64,000 nt of DNA from positions 496,001 through 560,000 of the forward strand of contig CAVWSF010000005.1 in the NCBI GenBank assembly GCA_963757605.1, written 5' to 3'. The position numbers were made by a program, and so were the translations under genes. Below, in pieces: positions 1 through 9,170 of this stretch; position 1 is the stretch's first letter, and every line of letters begins with the position of its first letter. This DNA comes from JAICJC01 sp963757605 (GTDB lineage: Bacteria > Actinomycetota > Thermoleophilia > Gaiellales > JAICJC01). Under the pieces are notes generated by a model. The model worked only from the letters and a program-made list of their open reading frames with translations. It was not told where the DNA came from and made no database searches.

Positions 1-595
1 CGGCGAAGGCGATCCAGGGCAGGATCATGTGGTAGAACCAGTCGACCGGCCCGCCGCAGTCTTGCCCTCGAGCGACCCCTTCAGGTTGCAGTAGCCCTGG
101 ATCGGGAAGAGCGAGAGGCGGAAGCCGAAGATGTAGGAGAGCATGAGCCCGATCCACACCGGGTGGGCCGAGATCCCCACGAGGACGCTCGCCATCGCGA
201 AGCGGTCGAGTCCGCGAGCGCGGGTGGAGCGCCGAGTAGACGCCGACGGGGAGCGCGATCGTCATCCACAGGATCGCGCCGCCGAGGACGAGCGAGATCG
301 TCACTGGGGCCGCCGCCAGGATCGTCGAGTTCACGCTCTGCCGGTTGGCGAACGAATAGCCCAGGCTGTGGTCGATGACGAGCCGCTTCAGGAAGAGGCC
401 GTACTGGTACCAGACCGGCTTGTCCGTCCCCAGGTAGTGGGCGACGTTCTTGACCTCCTGCGGCGTCGGGTTGCGGCCGGCCGCGAGCCGGGCCGGGTCG
501 ACCGGGATCAGATAGAAGATCACGTAGGTGACGATCGTGACTGCGAGGAACAGCACGATCGCCCACAGGAGTCGGCGGATGATGTAGCGGATCAC
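1..595 (-). CDS. Peptide-type ABC transporter permease (DppB/OppB family), partial and frameshifted
   Basis: Inner-membrane permease of a dipeptide/oligopeptide ABC importer. Translation from a GTG at 595 begins VIRYIIRRLLWAIVLFLAV, the usual first membrane helix of DppB. A conserved periplasmic stretch and further helices follow. The reading frame breaks twice, near position 220 (after ...YSALHPRS) and near position 65 (after ...NLKGSLEG). Each break is restored by a one-base change, and the family sequence resumes (LDRFAMASVLVGISAHPVW; then DCGGPVDWFYHMILPW). The gene runs off the left edge. It follows the substrate-binding protein gene with a 74-nt gap, so the order is DppC-like, binding protein, DppB-like. 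The breaks may be sequencing errors or real decay. Confidence 0.75.
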   Translation of the reverse strand, partial: MIRYIIRRLLWAIVLFLAVTIVTYVIFYLIPVDPARLAAGRNPTPQEVKNVAHYLGTDKPVWYQYGLFLKRLVIDHSLGYSFANRQSVNSTILAAAPVTISLVLGGAILWMTIALPVGVYSALHPRSRTRPLRDGERPRGDLGPPGVDRAHALLHLRLPPLALPDPGLLQPEGVARGQDCGGPVDWFYHMILPWIAFA

Positions 596-669
596 CTGGT
601 CACCGAGTTTAGAGGATCGGCCCGGGTGCCGGGGGTTCCGGCACCCGAGCCGATCGGAGTTCTACTGGT

Positions 670-2370
670 CTACGACTTGATGCACATGGTGCTGAGGTCC
701 ATCCCGTAGACCGCGTTGTACACCGTGCATCCGATGCGCGGGCTGAAGAAGTCGATGTTGTTGTCGACGTCCCACGCTGCCCACGGCGCCTGCTCCTGCA
801 TGATCGCAGTCGCGAGGTTGCCGTAGGTGGTGAAGCGCTCCTGACCGCTCAACTTGGCAGCGTCGTCCATCTGCTTGTTGAAGTCAGGGTTGTTGAAGTA
901 GGCGTAGTTCGAGCCGTTCGTCGCCGGGATGTGCTCGCCGTTCAGGAGCACGTTCACCCAGTCGAACGGGTCGGGGTAGTCGGCGATCCAGCCCTCGTCA
1001 GCGATGTCGAACGGCTCGGTCTTCGTCGACTCCTTGGTGAACTGAGTCGCCCGCTCGAACTGCTTGATCTGGACGTTGATCCCGATCGCCTTCAGGTTCG
1101 CCTGCATCACCGACGTCCGGTCCGGACACGGCTGCTGGTTGCAGGTGTAGAGCACCGCGGTGATCGGCGTCGTGACCCCCGACTGCTGGATCAGCGACTT
1201 GGCCTTCGCGATGTCGTCCGAGGTCGGGGAGTCGAGCGGGTAGATGTTCTTCTCGACGTCCGCCCCGGGGACGCCCGGCGGCATGATCTTGTCGTTCGGC
1301 ACGCCGGCCTTGAACCCCATCGTCTGGAGGATCCCCGGCCGGTCGATGGCCCAGTTCACCGCCTGGCGCACCATCGGGTTCGAGAACGCGTCGCGACTCG
1401 TGTTCAGGCCCATGTAGCGGACGCAGAGACACGGGTCGAAGTAGATCCGCTGTGGACCGTTCGTCCCGTTCGGGCCGTACTTCTGGTAGAGCGTGCGGGT
1501 CTGGGCCGGAGCGACGCCGTCAGGCGCGTAGTCCAGCGACCCGTTGTCCACCGAGAGCGTGGCCTGGTTCGGATCGATCGAGAGCTGCGTGTAGTCGAAC
1601 TCGTCCGGGATCGCGGGGCGATCGCCGGTGTAGTTCGGGTTCTTCTTCACGACGATCGACCGGCTCGGCGTGTACGAGGACACGTAGTACGGCCCCGCAG
1701 ACGGGATCGCGTTCACGCCGTGCGAGTCGATCTTGGTGTCGGTCGGGATGGCACAGAAGAACGGCATCGCGATCTTCGAGAGGAACCCCGGATCCGGCTG
1801 GGTCAGGGTGAACGCGATCTGATCGCCCGTAACCTTGATGCCGGACACCGACTTCGCCTTGCCGGCGTTGTAGTCGGTCGCGCCCTGCACGTCGCCCAGG
1901 AACGGCACCGCGAACGAGCTCTGCTTGGGATTCAGGTCACGCTCGACCGCGAACTGGAAGGTCTTCGGGGTGACCTCCTCGGTGGACGGCGGCGAGAACT
2001 TGTACCCCGGCTTCACGGTGAACGTGTACGTGAGCCCGTCCGAGCTGACGCTCGGCATGGCGGACGCCGCATCGGGCACGAGCTCCGAGCCTGCCGCACC
2101 CGTCTTGTCCGGGTAGTTCAGCAGCTTGAGGCACGTGGAGTACTGGATCTGCCAGCTGATCTGGTAGTAGGCGAGGGCCGGGTCGAGATAGTCGATCCCG
2201 CCTGCCAGCGCCATCTTGATGGTGCCGCCGTTCTGGTGCGGCGTGGATGCGGGAGTCGACCCACCGCTTGCTCCACCGCTCGAACCGCCTCCGCCGCACC
2301 CGGCGGCGCCGAGCAGCACAACGCCGCTCAGGAGCGCCGCGGCACTCAACAGGAGACCAGGTCTCTTCAT
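670..2370 (-). CDS. Peptide/nickel ABC transporter substrate-binding lipoprotein (SBP_bac_5 family)
   Basis: Extracytoplasmic solute-binding protein of 566 residues that delivers peptides or similar ligands to the flanking permeases. The start at 2370 is chosen because it opens a lipoprotein signal (MKRP, hydrophobic stretch, lipobox LGAAGC with Cys25) and is preceded by GAGGGTGAGGAG. The longer open frame upstream lacks these. A Gly/Ser-rich linker follows the Cys, then a typical family-5 fold (GGTIKMAL, ...YLDPALAYYQISWQIQYSTC, ...MGLNTSRDAFSNPMVRQAVNWAIDR). The transported ligand cannot be told from sequence. Both permeases are adjacent on the same strand, but no ATPase subunit is in the window. 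Confidence 0.93.
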   Translation of the reverse strand: MKRPGLLLSAAALLSGVVLLGAAGCGGGGSSGGASGGSTPASTPHQNGGTIKMALAGGIDYLDPALAYYQISWQIQYSTCLKLLNYPDKTGAAGSELVPDAASAMPSVSSDGLTYTFTVKPGYKFSPPSTEEVTPKTFQFAVERDLNPKQSSFAVPFLGDVQGATDYNAGKAKSVSGIKVTGDQIAFTLTQPDPGFLSKIAMPFFCAIPTDTKIDSHGVNAIPSAGPYYVSSYTPSRSIVVKKNPNYTGDRPAIPDEFDYTQLSIDPNQATLSVDNGSLDYAPDGVAPAQTRTLYQKYGPNGTNGPQRIYFDPCLCVRYMGLNTSRDAFSNPMVRQAVNWAIDRPGILQTMGFKAGVPNDKIMPPGVPGADVEKNIYPLDSPTSDDIAKAKSLIQQSGVTTPITAVLYTCNQQPCPDRTSVMQANLKAIGINVQIKQFERATQFTKESTKTEPFDIADEGWIADYPDPFDWVNVLLNGEHIPATNGSNYAYFNNPDFNKQMDDAAKLSGQERFTTYGNLATAIMQEQAPWAAWDVDNNIDFFSPRIGCTVYNAVYGMDLSTMCIKS

Positions 2371-2476
2371 CTCCTCACCCTCTCCGATCAGGTCGTGGGT
2401 TGACATGCGGCCGCACGAGGGCCGTTCCATACGACGCCGGCCGGAGCGGGAAGTTAGCGGGCGGTGAACGCCGCGA

Positions 2477-3511
2477 TCAGAGCGTTCCGCCGCGCGGGTC
2501 GAGCGCGTCGCGGAGGCCGTCGCCCAGCAGGTTGAACGCCAGCGTCGTGAAGAGGATCGCAAGGCCCGGGAAGAGCATCACCCAGGGCTGGAGCGTGTAG
2601 AACTGCACCGCCTCCGAGAGCAGGTTCCCCCAGCTCGCGTCCGGCAGCGGCAGGCCCACGCCCAGGTAGGAGAGCGCCGCCTCGAACAGGATGTTCACGG
2701 CGACGGTCAGCGTCGAGTAGACGATGATCGTGCCGACCAGGTGCGGGAGCAGGTGCGAGCGCATGATCCGCAGGTTGGAGTTCCCGACCATCCGGGCGGC
2801 CTCGACGAACTCCTTCTCACGTAAGGAGAGCACCTGGGCCCGCACGATGCGGGCCGGGTAGAACCACGAGAAGAAGCCGATGACGAGCGTCAGCGAGACG
2901 ATCCCGTGCTGGAAGATCCCGAACATCGTGTACGAGTTCAGGCGGTCGCCGATGGTCGCCGAGAGCGCGATCGCGAACAGGAGCAGCGGGAACGCCATGA
3001 CGATCTCGGTCAGGCGTGACACGATCGTGTCCACGAAGCCGCCGTAGTACCCCGCGATCGTTCCGAGCGCGACGCCCATCGACACTCCGAGGATGGTGGC
3101 GAGGATCGCGACTTCGAGCGAGATGCGCGCTCCGTAGAGCAGGCGCAGGAACTCGTCGCGGCCCAGGAGGTCGGAGGCGCCGAGCACCAGGAGCGTCTCG
3201 TGCCCCGGCGTGGACGTGACCACGTGCGACCACGGCCCGACCGGCACGAAGTTCTCGACACCGCCCTTGATGAGATCGTTCGGGCCGTGGCCCAGCCAAT
3301 GCTGCGCGAGCGGCGCTCCCACGAAGGCGGCGAACGTCAGGAGAACGATGAACACGCCGCTCGCGATCGCAAGGCGGTCGCGCCGGAACCGGCGCCAGGC
3401 CTGCTCCCAGTAGCCACGGGCGACGACACCGCCGCCTCCGCTGTCCGCGAAGTCTGCTGCACCCGCTGCGGCGCCCGGGACCAGCGGCGTGGAACGCTGC
3501 TGCGTGGCCAT
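2477..3511 (-). CDS. Peptide-type ABC transporter permease (DppC/OppC family)
   Basis: Second inner-membrane permease of the peptide importer, 344 residues. It has a long N-terminal cytoplasmic tail, a first helix (LAIASGVFIVLLTFAAFVGAPL), the characteristic LGRDEFLRLLYGARISLEVA segment, and the EAARMVGNSNLRIMRSHLLPH loop that contacts the ATPase. Five to six membrane segments are visible. It is the first gene of the transporter unit. A TATCCT box lies 7 nt before the ATG, so the mRNA is probably leaderless. Confidence 0.93.
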   Translation of the reverse strand: MATQQRSTPLVPGAAAGAADFADSGGGGVVARGYWEQAWRRFRRDRLAIASGVFIVLLTFAAFVGAPLAQHWLGHGPNDLIKGGVENFVPVGPWSHVVTSTPGHETLLVLGASDLLGRDEFLRLLYGARISLEVAILATILGVSMGVALGTIAGYYGGFVDTIVSRLTEIVMAFPLLLFAIALSATIGDRLNSYTMFGIFQHGIVSLTLVIGFFSWFYPARIVRAQVLSLREKEFVEAARMVGNSNLRIMRSHLLPHLVGTIIVYSTLTVAVNILFEAALSYLGVGLPLPDASWGNLLSEAVQFYTLQPWVMLFPGLAILFTTLAFNLLGDGLRDALDPRGGTL

Positions 3512-3518
3512 TCAGGCG

Positions 3519-3524
3519 AGGATA
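3519..3524 (-). promoter_or_regulatory. Putative -10 box (TATCCT) of the permease gene
   Basis: Read on the minus strand, TATCCT is followed by 7 nt and then the ATG at 3511. The spacing puts the transcript start at or next to the A of ATG. The same TANNNT plus 6-7 nt layout recurs before many genes in this window. Confidence 0.45.
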
Positions 3525-3564
3525 CTCGCACGGCATGCGCCGTGCAAGGACGCCGCCGGAAGCA

Positions 3565-4164
3565 TCACGAGGGCCCGGACGGCACGGGGCCGGTGTGCCC
3601 CTTGGTCTGGAAGTAGCTCACGACCCAGCGGCCGTTCTGGGGCACCAGCTTGGCGTAGTAGTCCCATCCCGGCACGTTCGAGCCCTTCGCGGGGAAGATG
3701 AAGATCAGGAGCATGACCTGCTTCTGCCGGGAGCTCACGACCTTGTACGAGGCCTTGGCGAAGGCACTCGCCGGGAACTGGGCGACGGGGATCGTCCCGG
3801 TCATCCACTGGGCGCGGGTGAGCCCTCCGCGGAGCGCCGGCGCCGACTCGTCCCACGCCGCCGCCAGGTCCTTGCGCAGCACGGCGTCGTCGATGAACGA
3901 CTTCACCGTGCGCAGGGCGGCGGGCGGCACCGGGATCTTGGCCCCGAGGTTCGCGTCGCCGGTCTTCACGACCACGGCCGGCCCGCCGCCCGAGGCGTGC
4001 GAGCTGGAATCGCCGCGAACGCTCAGGTAGACGACCACGCCGGCGATCAGCGTCAGCCAGGACACGGCGACGAACAGCCGTCGGAGGCCGTGCGAATGGT
4101 CTCGGGCGATGGCGACGGGCTTCACCGCAGAGGAGTGTAGCCCGTCACTCGAGCGCGTCGGCAC
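3565..4164 (-). CDS. Conserved hypothetical membrane-anchored protein downstream of atpG
   Basis: Unrecognised protein of 199 residues. It has one N-terminal membrane helix (LFVAVSWLTLIAGVVVYLSV, about residues 30-50) followed by an extracytoplasmic domain of about 150 residues rich in Ala, Val and Lys. GTG 4164 is taken as start: it overlaps the end of atpG by 20 nt and has GAGG 9 nt upstream. GTG 4125 is an alternative that keeps the membrane helix. It sits where atpD would be expected after atpG, but shows no nucleotide-binding motif and is not an ATP synthase subunit. Confidence 0.7.
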   Translation of the reverse strand: MPTRSSDGLHSSAVKPVAIARDHSHGLRRLFVAVSWLTLIAGVVVYLSVRGDSSSHASGGGPAVVVKTGDANLGAKIPVPPAALRTVKSFIDDAVLRKDLAAAWDESAPALRGGLTRAQWMTGTIPVAQFPASAFAKASYKVVSSRQKQVMLLIFIFPAKGSNVPGWDYYAKLVPQNGRWVVSYFQTKGHTGPVPSGPS

Positions 4165-5021
4165 CGGCGACGACCTCGAGGATCTGCTGGGTGATCTCGG
4201 ACTGGCGGGCGCGGTTCATCTGGAGCGTGTAGGAGTCGATCAGCTCGCCGGCGTTCTCGGACGCGTTCCGCATGGCCGTCATGCGCGCGCCGTGCTCGGA
4301 CGCCGTCGACTCGAGCAGGGCCCGGTAGACGGTCACCTCGAGGTAGGTCGGAAGGAGATGCGACAGGATCGTGCTGGCGTCGGGCTCCTCGAGGTAGGAG
4401 CCCTCGATCGTCTGAGGCTCCTCGCCGCTCAGAAGGCTCTCCGGGACGGGCAGGAGCTCGACCTCCTCGAGCTTCTGGGCGAGCGCCGAGACGAACGCGT
4501 TGTAGACCATGACGACCCGGTCGATCCGGCCCTCGGTGTAGAGGTCGGCGACGCGCTGGGCGATGGCCCGGGCATCCGCGAACCCGGGTCGGTCAGTCAT
4601 CCCGCGTGTAGTCGGCCTCGATCTCCTGGCCGCGGAAGCGCAGGGTCGAGGTGCCCCGCCGGCCGACTGTGAGCCAGATCACGTCGTGGCCCTCCGCCCG
4701 CTCCCGCGCGGCCGCCTCGAGGCTGCGGCGCACGACGTTGGCGTTGAAGCCGCCGGCCAGGCCGCGGTCCGCCGAGAGCGCGACGACGGCGACGGTCGAG
4801 ACGTCGCGGCGGGCGAGCAGCGGCTGGTCATGGGCGCGCGAAGACGCTGCGGCGACCTCGACGGTCAGCGCCTGCATGCGATCGGCGTATGGGCGCAGAG
4901 CCTCGATCCGGGCCTGGGCGCGGCGCAGCCGCGAGGCGGCCACGAGCTCCATCGCCTTGGTGATCTTCTCGACGTTCTGCGCGAAGCGGATCCGCCGTCG
5001 GATGTCCTGCTGGCTGGCCAC
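4145..5021 (-). CDS. atpG: ATP synthase F1 subunit gamma (one frameshift)
   Basis: Central rotor shaft of F1. The N-terminal part (MASQQDIRRRIRFAQNVEKI, then TKAMELVAASRLRRAQ) and C-terminal part (...AMRNASENAGELIDSYTLQ, then MNRARQSEITQQILEVVAGA) are both classic gamma sequences. They lie in different frames, joined near 4595-4600 where a GGG run would need one G fewer (ADYTR|MTDRPGF). The joined product is about 292 residues, the normal length. The frameshift in an essential gene suggests a sequence error. It follows atpA after 9 nt. The usual next genes, atpD and atpC, are absent. Confidence 0.9.
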
Positions 5022-5030
5022 CTGCGCTCG

Positions 5031-6569
5031 TTAGGAGGCCGCCGCCGCCAGGCCGTGCTGCTCCTCGACGAAGAAGCTCTCCTTGAAGCCGTCGACGGCC
5101 TTCTTCAGCGCCTCGACGGTCTCGTCCGAGAGGTCGCGGGTCTCGACGATCGCCTTGAGGACGGTGCCCTCCGCCCGCAGCGACTCGCGCAGCTCCGCGT
5201 GGAAGCGCGGCACCTCGGTGACGGGGATGTCGTCGAGATAGCCGTTGACCGCCGCCCAGATCGCCGTCACCTGCTCCTCGACCGGCCACGGCGCGTACTG
5301 CGGCTGGTTGAGCGTGGCAACGAGGCGCTGGCCGCGCGCGAGCTGGCGCTGCGTCGCGGCGTCGAGCTCTGACGCGAACTGGGAGAACGCCTCGAGCTCA
5401 CGGAACGCCGCCAGGTCGAGGCGCAGGCGCCCGGCGACCTTGTTCATCGCTCGGATGCGGGCGTTGCCGCCGACGCGCGAGACCGAGATACCGGTGTCGA
5501 TGGCGGGCCGGACGCCCGAGTAGAACAGGTCGGACTTCAGGAAGATCTGCCCGTCCGTGATGGAGATGACGTTCGTCGGGATGTACGCCGACACGTCGTC
5601 GGCCTGGGTCTCGATGACCGGTAGCGCGGTCAGCGAGCCGCCTCCGAGCTCGTCGGACAGCTTGACCGAGCGCTCGAGCAGCCGCGAGTGCAGGTAGAAG
5701 ACGTCGCCCGGATAGGCCTCGCGGCCCGGCGGGCGGCGCACGAGCAGCGACATCTGGCGGTAGGCGTCGGCGTGCTTGGAGAGGTCGTCGTACATGACGA
5801 GCGCGTGCCGGCCGTTGTAGAGGAAGTGCTCGCCCATGGCGCAGCCGGCGTACGGCGCCATGTACTTGATCGGCGCCGCCTCGGTCGCGGAGGCCGCGAC
5901 GATGATCGTGTAGTCCATCGCCCCGTGCTGGCGCAGGATCGCCTCGACGGCGCGGACGTTCGACGCCTTCTGGCCGATCGCCACGTAGATGCAGATGACG
6001 TCCTGGCCCTTCTGGTTCAAGATCGTGTCGATGCAGAGGGCGGTCTTGCCGGTGGTGCGGTCGCCGATGATGAGCTCCCGCTGGCCGCGGCCGATCGGGA
6101 TCATCGAGTCGATCGCCTTGATGCCGGTCTGGAGCGGCTCCTTCACGGGCTGGCGGTCGACGACACCGGGCGCCTTGAACTCCATCGGCCGCCTCTCCGC
6201 GCCCTCGATCGCCGGGCCGCCGTCGAGCACGTTGCCCAGCGGGTCGACCACGCGGCCGATCATGTCGTCCCCCACGGGGATCGACATGACCTCGCCGGTG
6301 CGGCGGACGGTGTCGCCCTCCTTGATCTTGTCCCACTCGCCGAAGAGCACGGCGGCGACGTTGTCCTCCTCGAGGTTCAGCGCGAGGCCGGTGACGCCGT
6401 GGTCGAGCTCGAGCTTCTCGAGGGCGACGCAGCGGTCGAGCCCGTAGATGCGGGCGATGCCGTCGCCGATCTGGATGATCGTGCCGACCTCCTCGACGTC
6501 GGTCTGCACCTCGTACCGCTCGATCTCGGCCTTGAGGATGTTCGCGATCTCGTCTGGTCGCAGCTTCAC
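5031..6569 (-). CDS. atpA: ATP synthase F1 subunit alpha
   Basis: Nucleotide-binding stator subunit of F1, 512 residues, full length. The N-terminal barrel (KAEIERYEVQTDVEEVGTII) is followed by the P-loop GDRTTGKTALCIDT (most relatives have GDRQTGKT) and the alpha signature PAIDTGISVSRVGG. The C-terminal helical domain ends FKESFFVEEQHGLAAAAS. Its start overlaps the atpH stop by 4 nt, indicating translational coupling. It is part of the order atpB-E-F-H-A-G. Confidence 0.97.
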   Translation of the reverse strand: MKLRPDEIANILKAEIERYEVQTDVEEVGTIIQIGDGIARIYGLDRCVALEKLELDHGVTGLALNLEEDNVAAVLFGEWDKIKEGDTVRRTGEVMSIPVGDDMIGRVVDPLGNVLDGGPAIEGAERRPMEFKAPGVVDRQPVKEPLQTGIKAIDSMIPIGRGQRELIIGDRTTGKTALCIDTILNQKGQDVICIYVAIGQKASNVRAVEAILRQHGAMDYTIIVAASATEAAPIKYMAPYAGCAMGEHFLYNGRHALVMYDDLSKHADAYRQMSLLVRRPPGREAYPGDVFYLHSRLLERSVKLSDELGGGSLTALPVIETQADDVSAYIPTNVISITDGQIFLKSDLFYSGVRPAIDTGISVSRVGGNARIRAMNKVAGRLRLDLAAFRELEAFSQFASELDAATQRQLARGQRLVATLNQPQYAPWPVEEQVTAIWAAVNGYLDDIPVTEVPRFHAELRESLRAEGTVLKAIVETRDLSDETVEALKKAVDGFKESFFVEEQHGLAAAAS

Positions 6570-7132
6570 GCTTCACTCCCAATGGGCAATGGTGTACGGA
6601 TGAGCGCCTGGCGGATGTCCTCCAGCCGGCGCCGGATCGATGCGTCCAGGAGGACGCCGCGGGCCTTCAGCACGAGGCCGCCGATGATCTCGGGGTCGAC
6701 GGTCGCGACCACGTTCGCCTCGTGGCCGACCGCCGCTGAGACGCGCTCGCGCAGGTCGTCGACCTGGGCGTCGTCGAGCGCGACGGCGGTGGTCACCTCG
6801 ACCGTCAGGATGCGATCCTCGGCGGCGACGAGCTCGGCGTAGGCGGTGGCCAGGTCGGCGAGCAGGTTGACGCGGCCGTGGTTCGTCAGGACGAGCGCGC
6901 CGTTTCGCAGCAGCGGCTCCGATTCCTCGAGGAGCTGGGTCACGACCCGCTTCTTGGCTTCGCGCGGGATGGCCGGGTTGGCGAGCGCCTGGAGCAGCAG
7001 GCGGTTGCCGGAGAGCTCCTCGAGGAGGCTCCGGAAGTCGCGGTCGACCTCGCGCGTGCGCCCCGCGTCGCGGGCGGCGCCGTAGAGCGCCTCGGCGTAG
7101 ACGCGCGCGGCGGGCTCGATCCGCTGGGCCAC
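6566..7132 (-). CDS. atpH: ATP synthase F1 subunit delta
   Basis: Peripheral-stalk subunit linking F1 to the b subunit, 188 residues. Shows the helical N-terminal OSCP domain (RVYAEALYGAARDAGRTREV) and the C-terminal signature VVATVDPEIIGGLVLKARGV followed by LLDASIRRRLEDIRQAL. The start abuts the atpF stop (shared base at 7132), and the stop overlaps the atpA start, so the three genes are coupled. Confidence 0.96.
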   Translation of the reverse strand: MAQRIEPAARVYAEALYGAARDAGRTREVDRDFRSLLEELSGNRLLLQALANPAIPREAKKRVVTQLLEESEPLLRNGALVLTNHGRVNLLADLATAYAELVAAEDRILTVEVTTAVALDDAQVDDLRERVSAAVGHEANVVATVDPEIIGGLVLKARGVLLDASIRRRLEDIRQALIRTPLPIGSEA

Positions 7133-7662
7133 TACTCGTCGCCCTCCGGGACGAGCGACGCGAAGTCGACGTCGGCGAGCGCATCTTCGATCAGGCGCTT
7201 CTGCTCGCCGGCGTCGAGCCGGGCGCGCACGACCTTCTCGGTCGCGGCCATCGTCAGCTCGGCCACATGCTGCTTCAGGTCGGCCAGCGCCTGGCGGGTC
7301 TCCGCCGCGATCTCGGCCTTGGCCTGCTCCTTCAAGCGGACGGTCTCGGCCTCGAGCGCCGCGACGTCTGCCACGCGCCGCTCCTCGCCGACGCGGCGTG
7401 CGTCCTCGACGATCCGCGCCGCCTCCTTGCGGGCCTCCGCGAGCTGCTCGCGGTACTCGGCGAGCGCGGCCTGCGCCTCGCCGCGCGCCTTCTCGGCCGC
7501 GTCCAGGTCGGCCGTGATCGCGACCCTGCGCTGGTCGATCATCTGCTGGATCGGGGTGAACGCGTACTTCTTGAGCACGATCAAGACGACGACGAACGTC
7601 ACCAGCGTCCAGATCATGAGCCCTGTCGTGGGCGTGATCAGCGTCGAGTCAAGGACGACCAT
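7132..7662 (-). CDS. atpF: ATP synthase F0 subunit b
   Basis: Peripheral-stalk subunit b, 176 residues. One N-terminal membrane helix (LMIWTLVTFVVVLIVLKKYAF) is followed by a long charged amphipathic helix rich in Ala, Glu and Arg that forms the dimeric coiled coil. Length and layout are normal. It lies 15 nt after atpE. Confidence 0.96.
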   Translation of the reverse strand: MVVLDSTLITPTTGLMIWTLVTFVVVLIVLKKYAFTPIQQMIDQRRVAITADLDAAEKARGEAQAALAEYREQLAEARKEAARIVEDARRVGEERRVADVAALEAETVRLKEQAKAEIAAETRQALADLKQHVAELTMAATEKVVRARLDAGEQKRLIEDALADVDFASLVPEGDE

Positions 7663-7677
7663 GGCCTACCTCCGTCG

Positions 7678-7923
7678 TCACGCGATGGCGTAGGCCACGA
7701 AGGCCATGCCCAGGGCATAGAAGATGATCGCCTCGGTGAGAGCGAACCCGAGCCACATCAGGCCCTGGAGCTGGCCGCGCAGCTCGGGCTGGCGCCCGAC
7801 CGCCTCGATCGTCTTGCCGAAGATGAAGCCGACCCCGATGCCGGGGCCGATCGCACCGAGGCCGGTGGCGAGCCCCAGCTCCAGTGCGCGGGAAGCATCA
7901 TGAACGTTGCCTTCGAGGGCCAT
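7678..7923 (-). CDS. atpE: ATP synthase F0 subunit c
   Basis: Proteolipid of the rotor ring, 81 residues. Two membrane helices flank the polar loop Arg44-Gln45-Pro46. The first carries GPGIGVGFIFGK. The proton-carrying carboxylate is Glu64 in LTEAIIFYAL. A Glu with no extra Na+ ligand pattern suggests proton coupling, but this is not decisive. The start at 7923 is preceded by AGGAGC; a longer open frame upstream is not needed. Confidence 0.95.
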   Translation of the reverse strand: MALEGNVHDASRALELGLATGLGAIGPGIGVGFIFGKTIEAVGRQPELRGQLQGLMWLGFALTEAIIFYALGMAFVAYAIA

Positions 7924-7931
7924 TCGTGCTC

Positions 7932-8788
7932 CTAGTGGTCGGGGTGGATCGCTCCACCGATGTAGATGGCGGACAGGGTGGCGAAGATGAACGCCTGCAG
8001 GCCGGCGATCAGCGTGCATTCCAGCAGGTAGAGGGCAACCCCCATCGGGATGCCCACGGGCAGGATGAAGTACGTGCCCAAGAGCGAGGCGAGGCCGAGG
8101 AAGACCGCGATCACGAGGTGGCCCGCCAGCATGTTGAAGAAGAGACGGAAGCTGAGCGAGACGATGCGGACGAACTGGGAGAGCACCTCGATCACCGCGA
8201 TCAGCCCAAGCAGGATCAGGACCGCCGGAGTCTTCGCACCGAAGGGCCTGGGTGAGGGCAGGCCGGACGGCATCCAGCTCTTGAAGTACTTGACCGGGCC
8301 GTTGTAGCGAATGCCCTCGATGTGGGTGGCGAAGAACGTGACCAGGGTGAGCGCGAGCGTCACGGACAGGTTGGCGCTCGCGGCGTAGATCTGGAACTCC
8401 GGGACGCTCAGGCCGAACACGTCGACGTGCCGCTCGCCGAACGGCAGCGGGATGAAGCCGATCAGGTTCATCGACCAGATGAAGACGAAGAGCGTCGCCA
8501 CGTACGGGAACCAGATCCGCATTCCCTCTCTCGGGCAGGCCGGCCTCGCGCGATCTGGTTCTGGCACATGTCGTACACGACCTCGACGGCGGTCTGGCTG
8601 CCGTCGGGCCGGAGCTTCAGACCGCGACGGACGATCAGGAGCGTGACGCCCATCGCCACCGCGGCCGTGAGCCACAGGTAGATGACGGCCTTGTTGATGT
8701 CGAGGCCGAGCGGCAGGTTCACGTACGGGTTGTGGACGAAGTCCGTGAACTCCGCCACCGGGTTGAAGTCGACCTTGAGCAGGATCAT
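7932..8788 (-). CDS. atpB: ATP synthase F0 subunit a (one frameshift)
   Basis: Membrane stator subunit forming the proton half-channels. The N-terminal part from ATG 8788 (MILLKVDFNPVAEFTDFVHN...) and the C-terminal part (MRIWFPYVATLFVFIWSMNL...) are in different frames. They meet near 8524-8527, where one missing G in a GGG run would give ...REROGM-like continuity (R-E-R-G-M-R-I-W-F). The essential Arg lies in the helix before SLSFRLFFNMLAGHL. The C terminus ends GGAIHPDH. Joined length is about 285 residues. It is the fourth atp gene of the unit, 8 nt before atpE. Confidence 0.9.
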
Positions 8789-9170
8789 CTAGGCCGCCCC
8801 GCCGAGGGTTCCGCGGATGTTCCTGTGGGTGAAGACGCGTGTGGCGATGTCGATCGTGACGAGCAGGAGGAAGAGCAGGACGGACGAGACGACCAGGGCG
8901 CGGTCGCCCCTCGTGATCAGAAAGAGCACGAGCATCCCGATCCATGGGCGAAGCAGCATGCTCGCTCCCAATGATGCCGACGCCGCGAAGCGGGCTCGTC
9001 CGCGCGGCTCGCCGCTCGACCACCGCCTGGGCGTAGCGGTTCACTGCCCACAGCGCCGTCGCCCAGAACCAGCCCTCGAGCGGCCAGCCGGCGAGCAGGA
9101 AGACCGGCACCGCCACGATCGCCACGATGGCGTCGAGGTTGTGGGCTGCGAGCGTCTGTGGCGAGGTCAT
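8789..9170 (-). CDS. AtpI-like membrane protein of the ATP synthase operon (frameshifted)
   Basis: Small membrane protein with about four hydrophobic segments, sited just before atpB where atpI normally lies. The ATG at 9170 opens MTSPQTLAAHNLDAIVAIVA. The frame breaks between about 8990 and 9010, and the downstream frame continues RFAASASLGASMLLRPWIGM to ...IRGTLGGAA. The combined length is about 127 residues. The stop directly abuts the atpB start, and the start overlaps the preceding gene's stop (ATGA). AtpI-type proteins assist c-ring assembly or Mg2+ supply; the assignment rests on position and hydrophobicity. Confidence 0.65.

Noticed and set aside
5398..6582. Long Arg/Pro/Gly-rich reading frames overlapping atpA and most other genes on both strands
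   Set aside because: They are shadow frames of high-GC coding sequence; they lack family motifs and overlap clearly recognised proteins.
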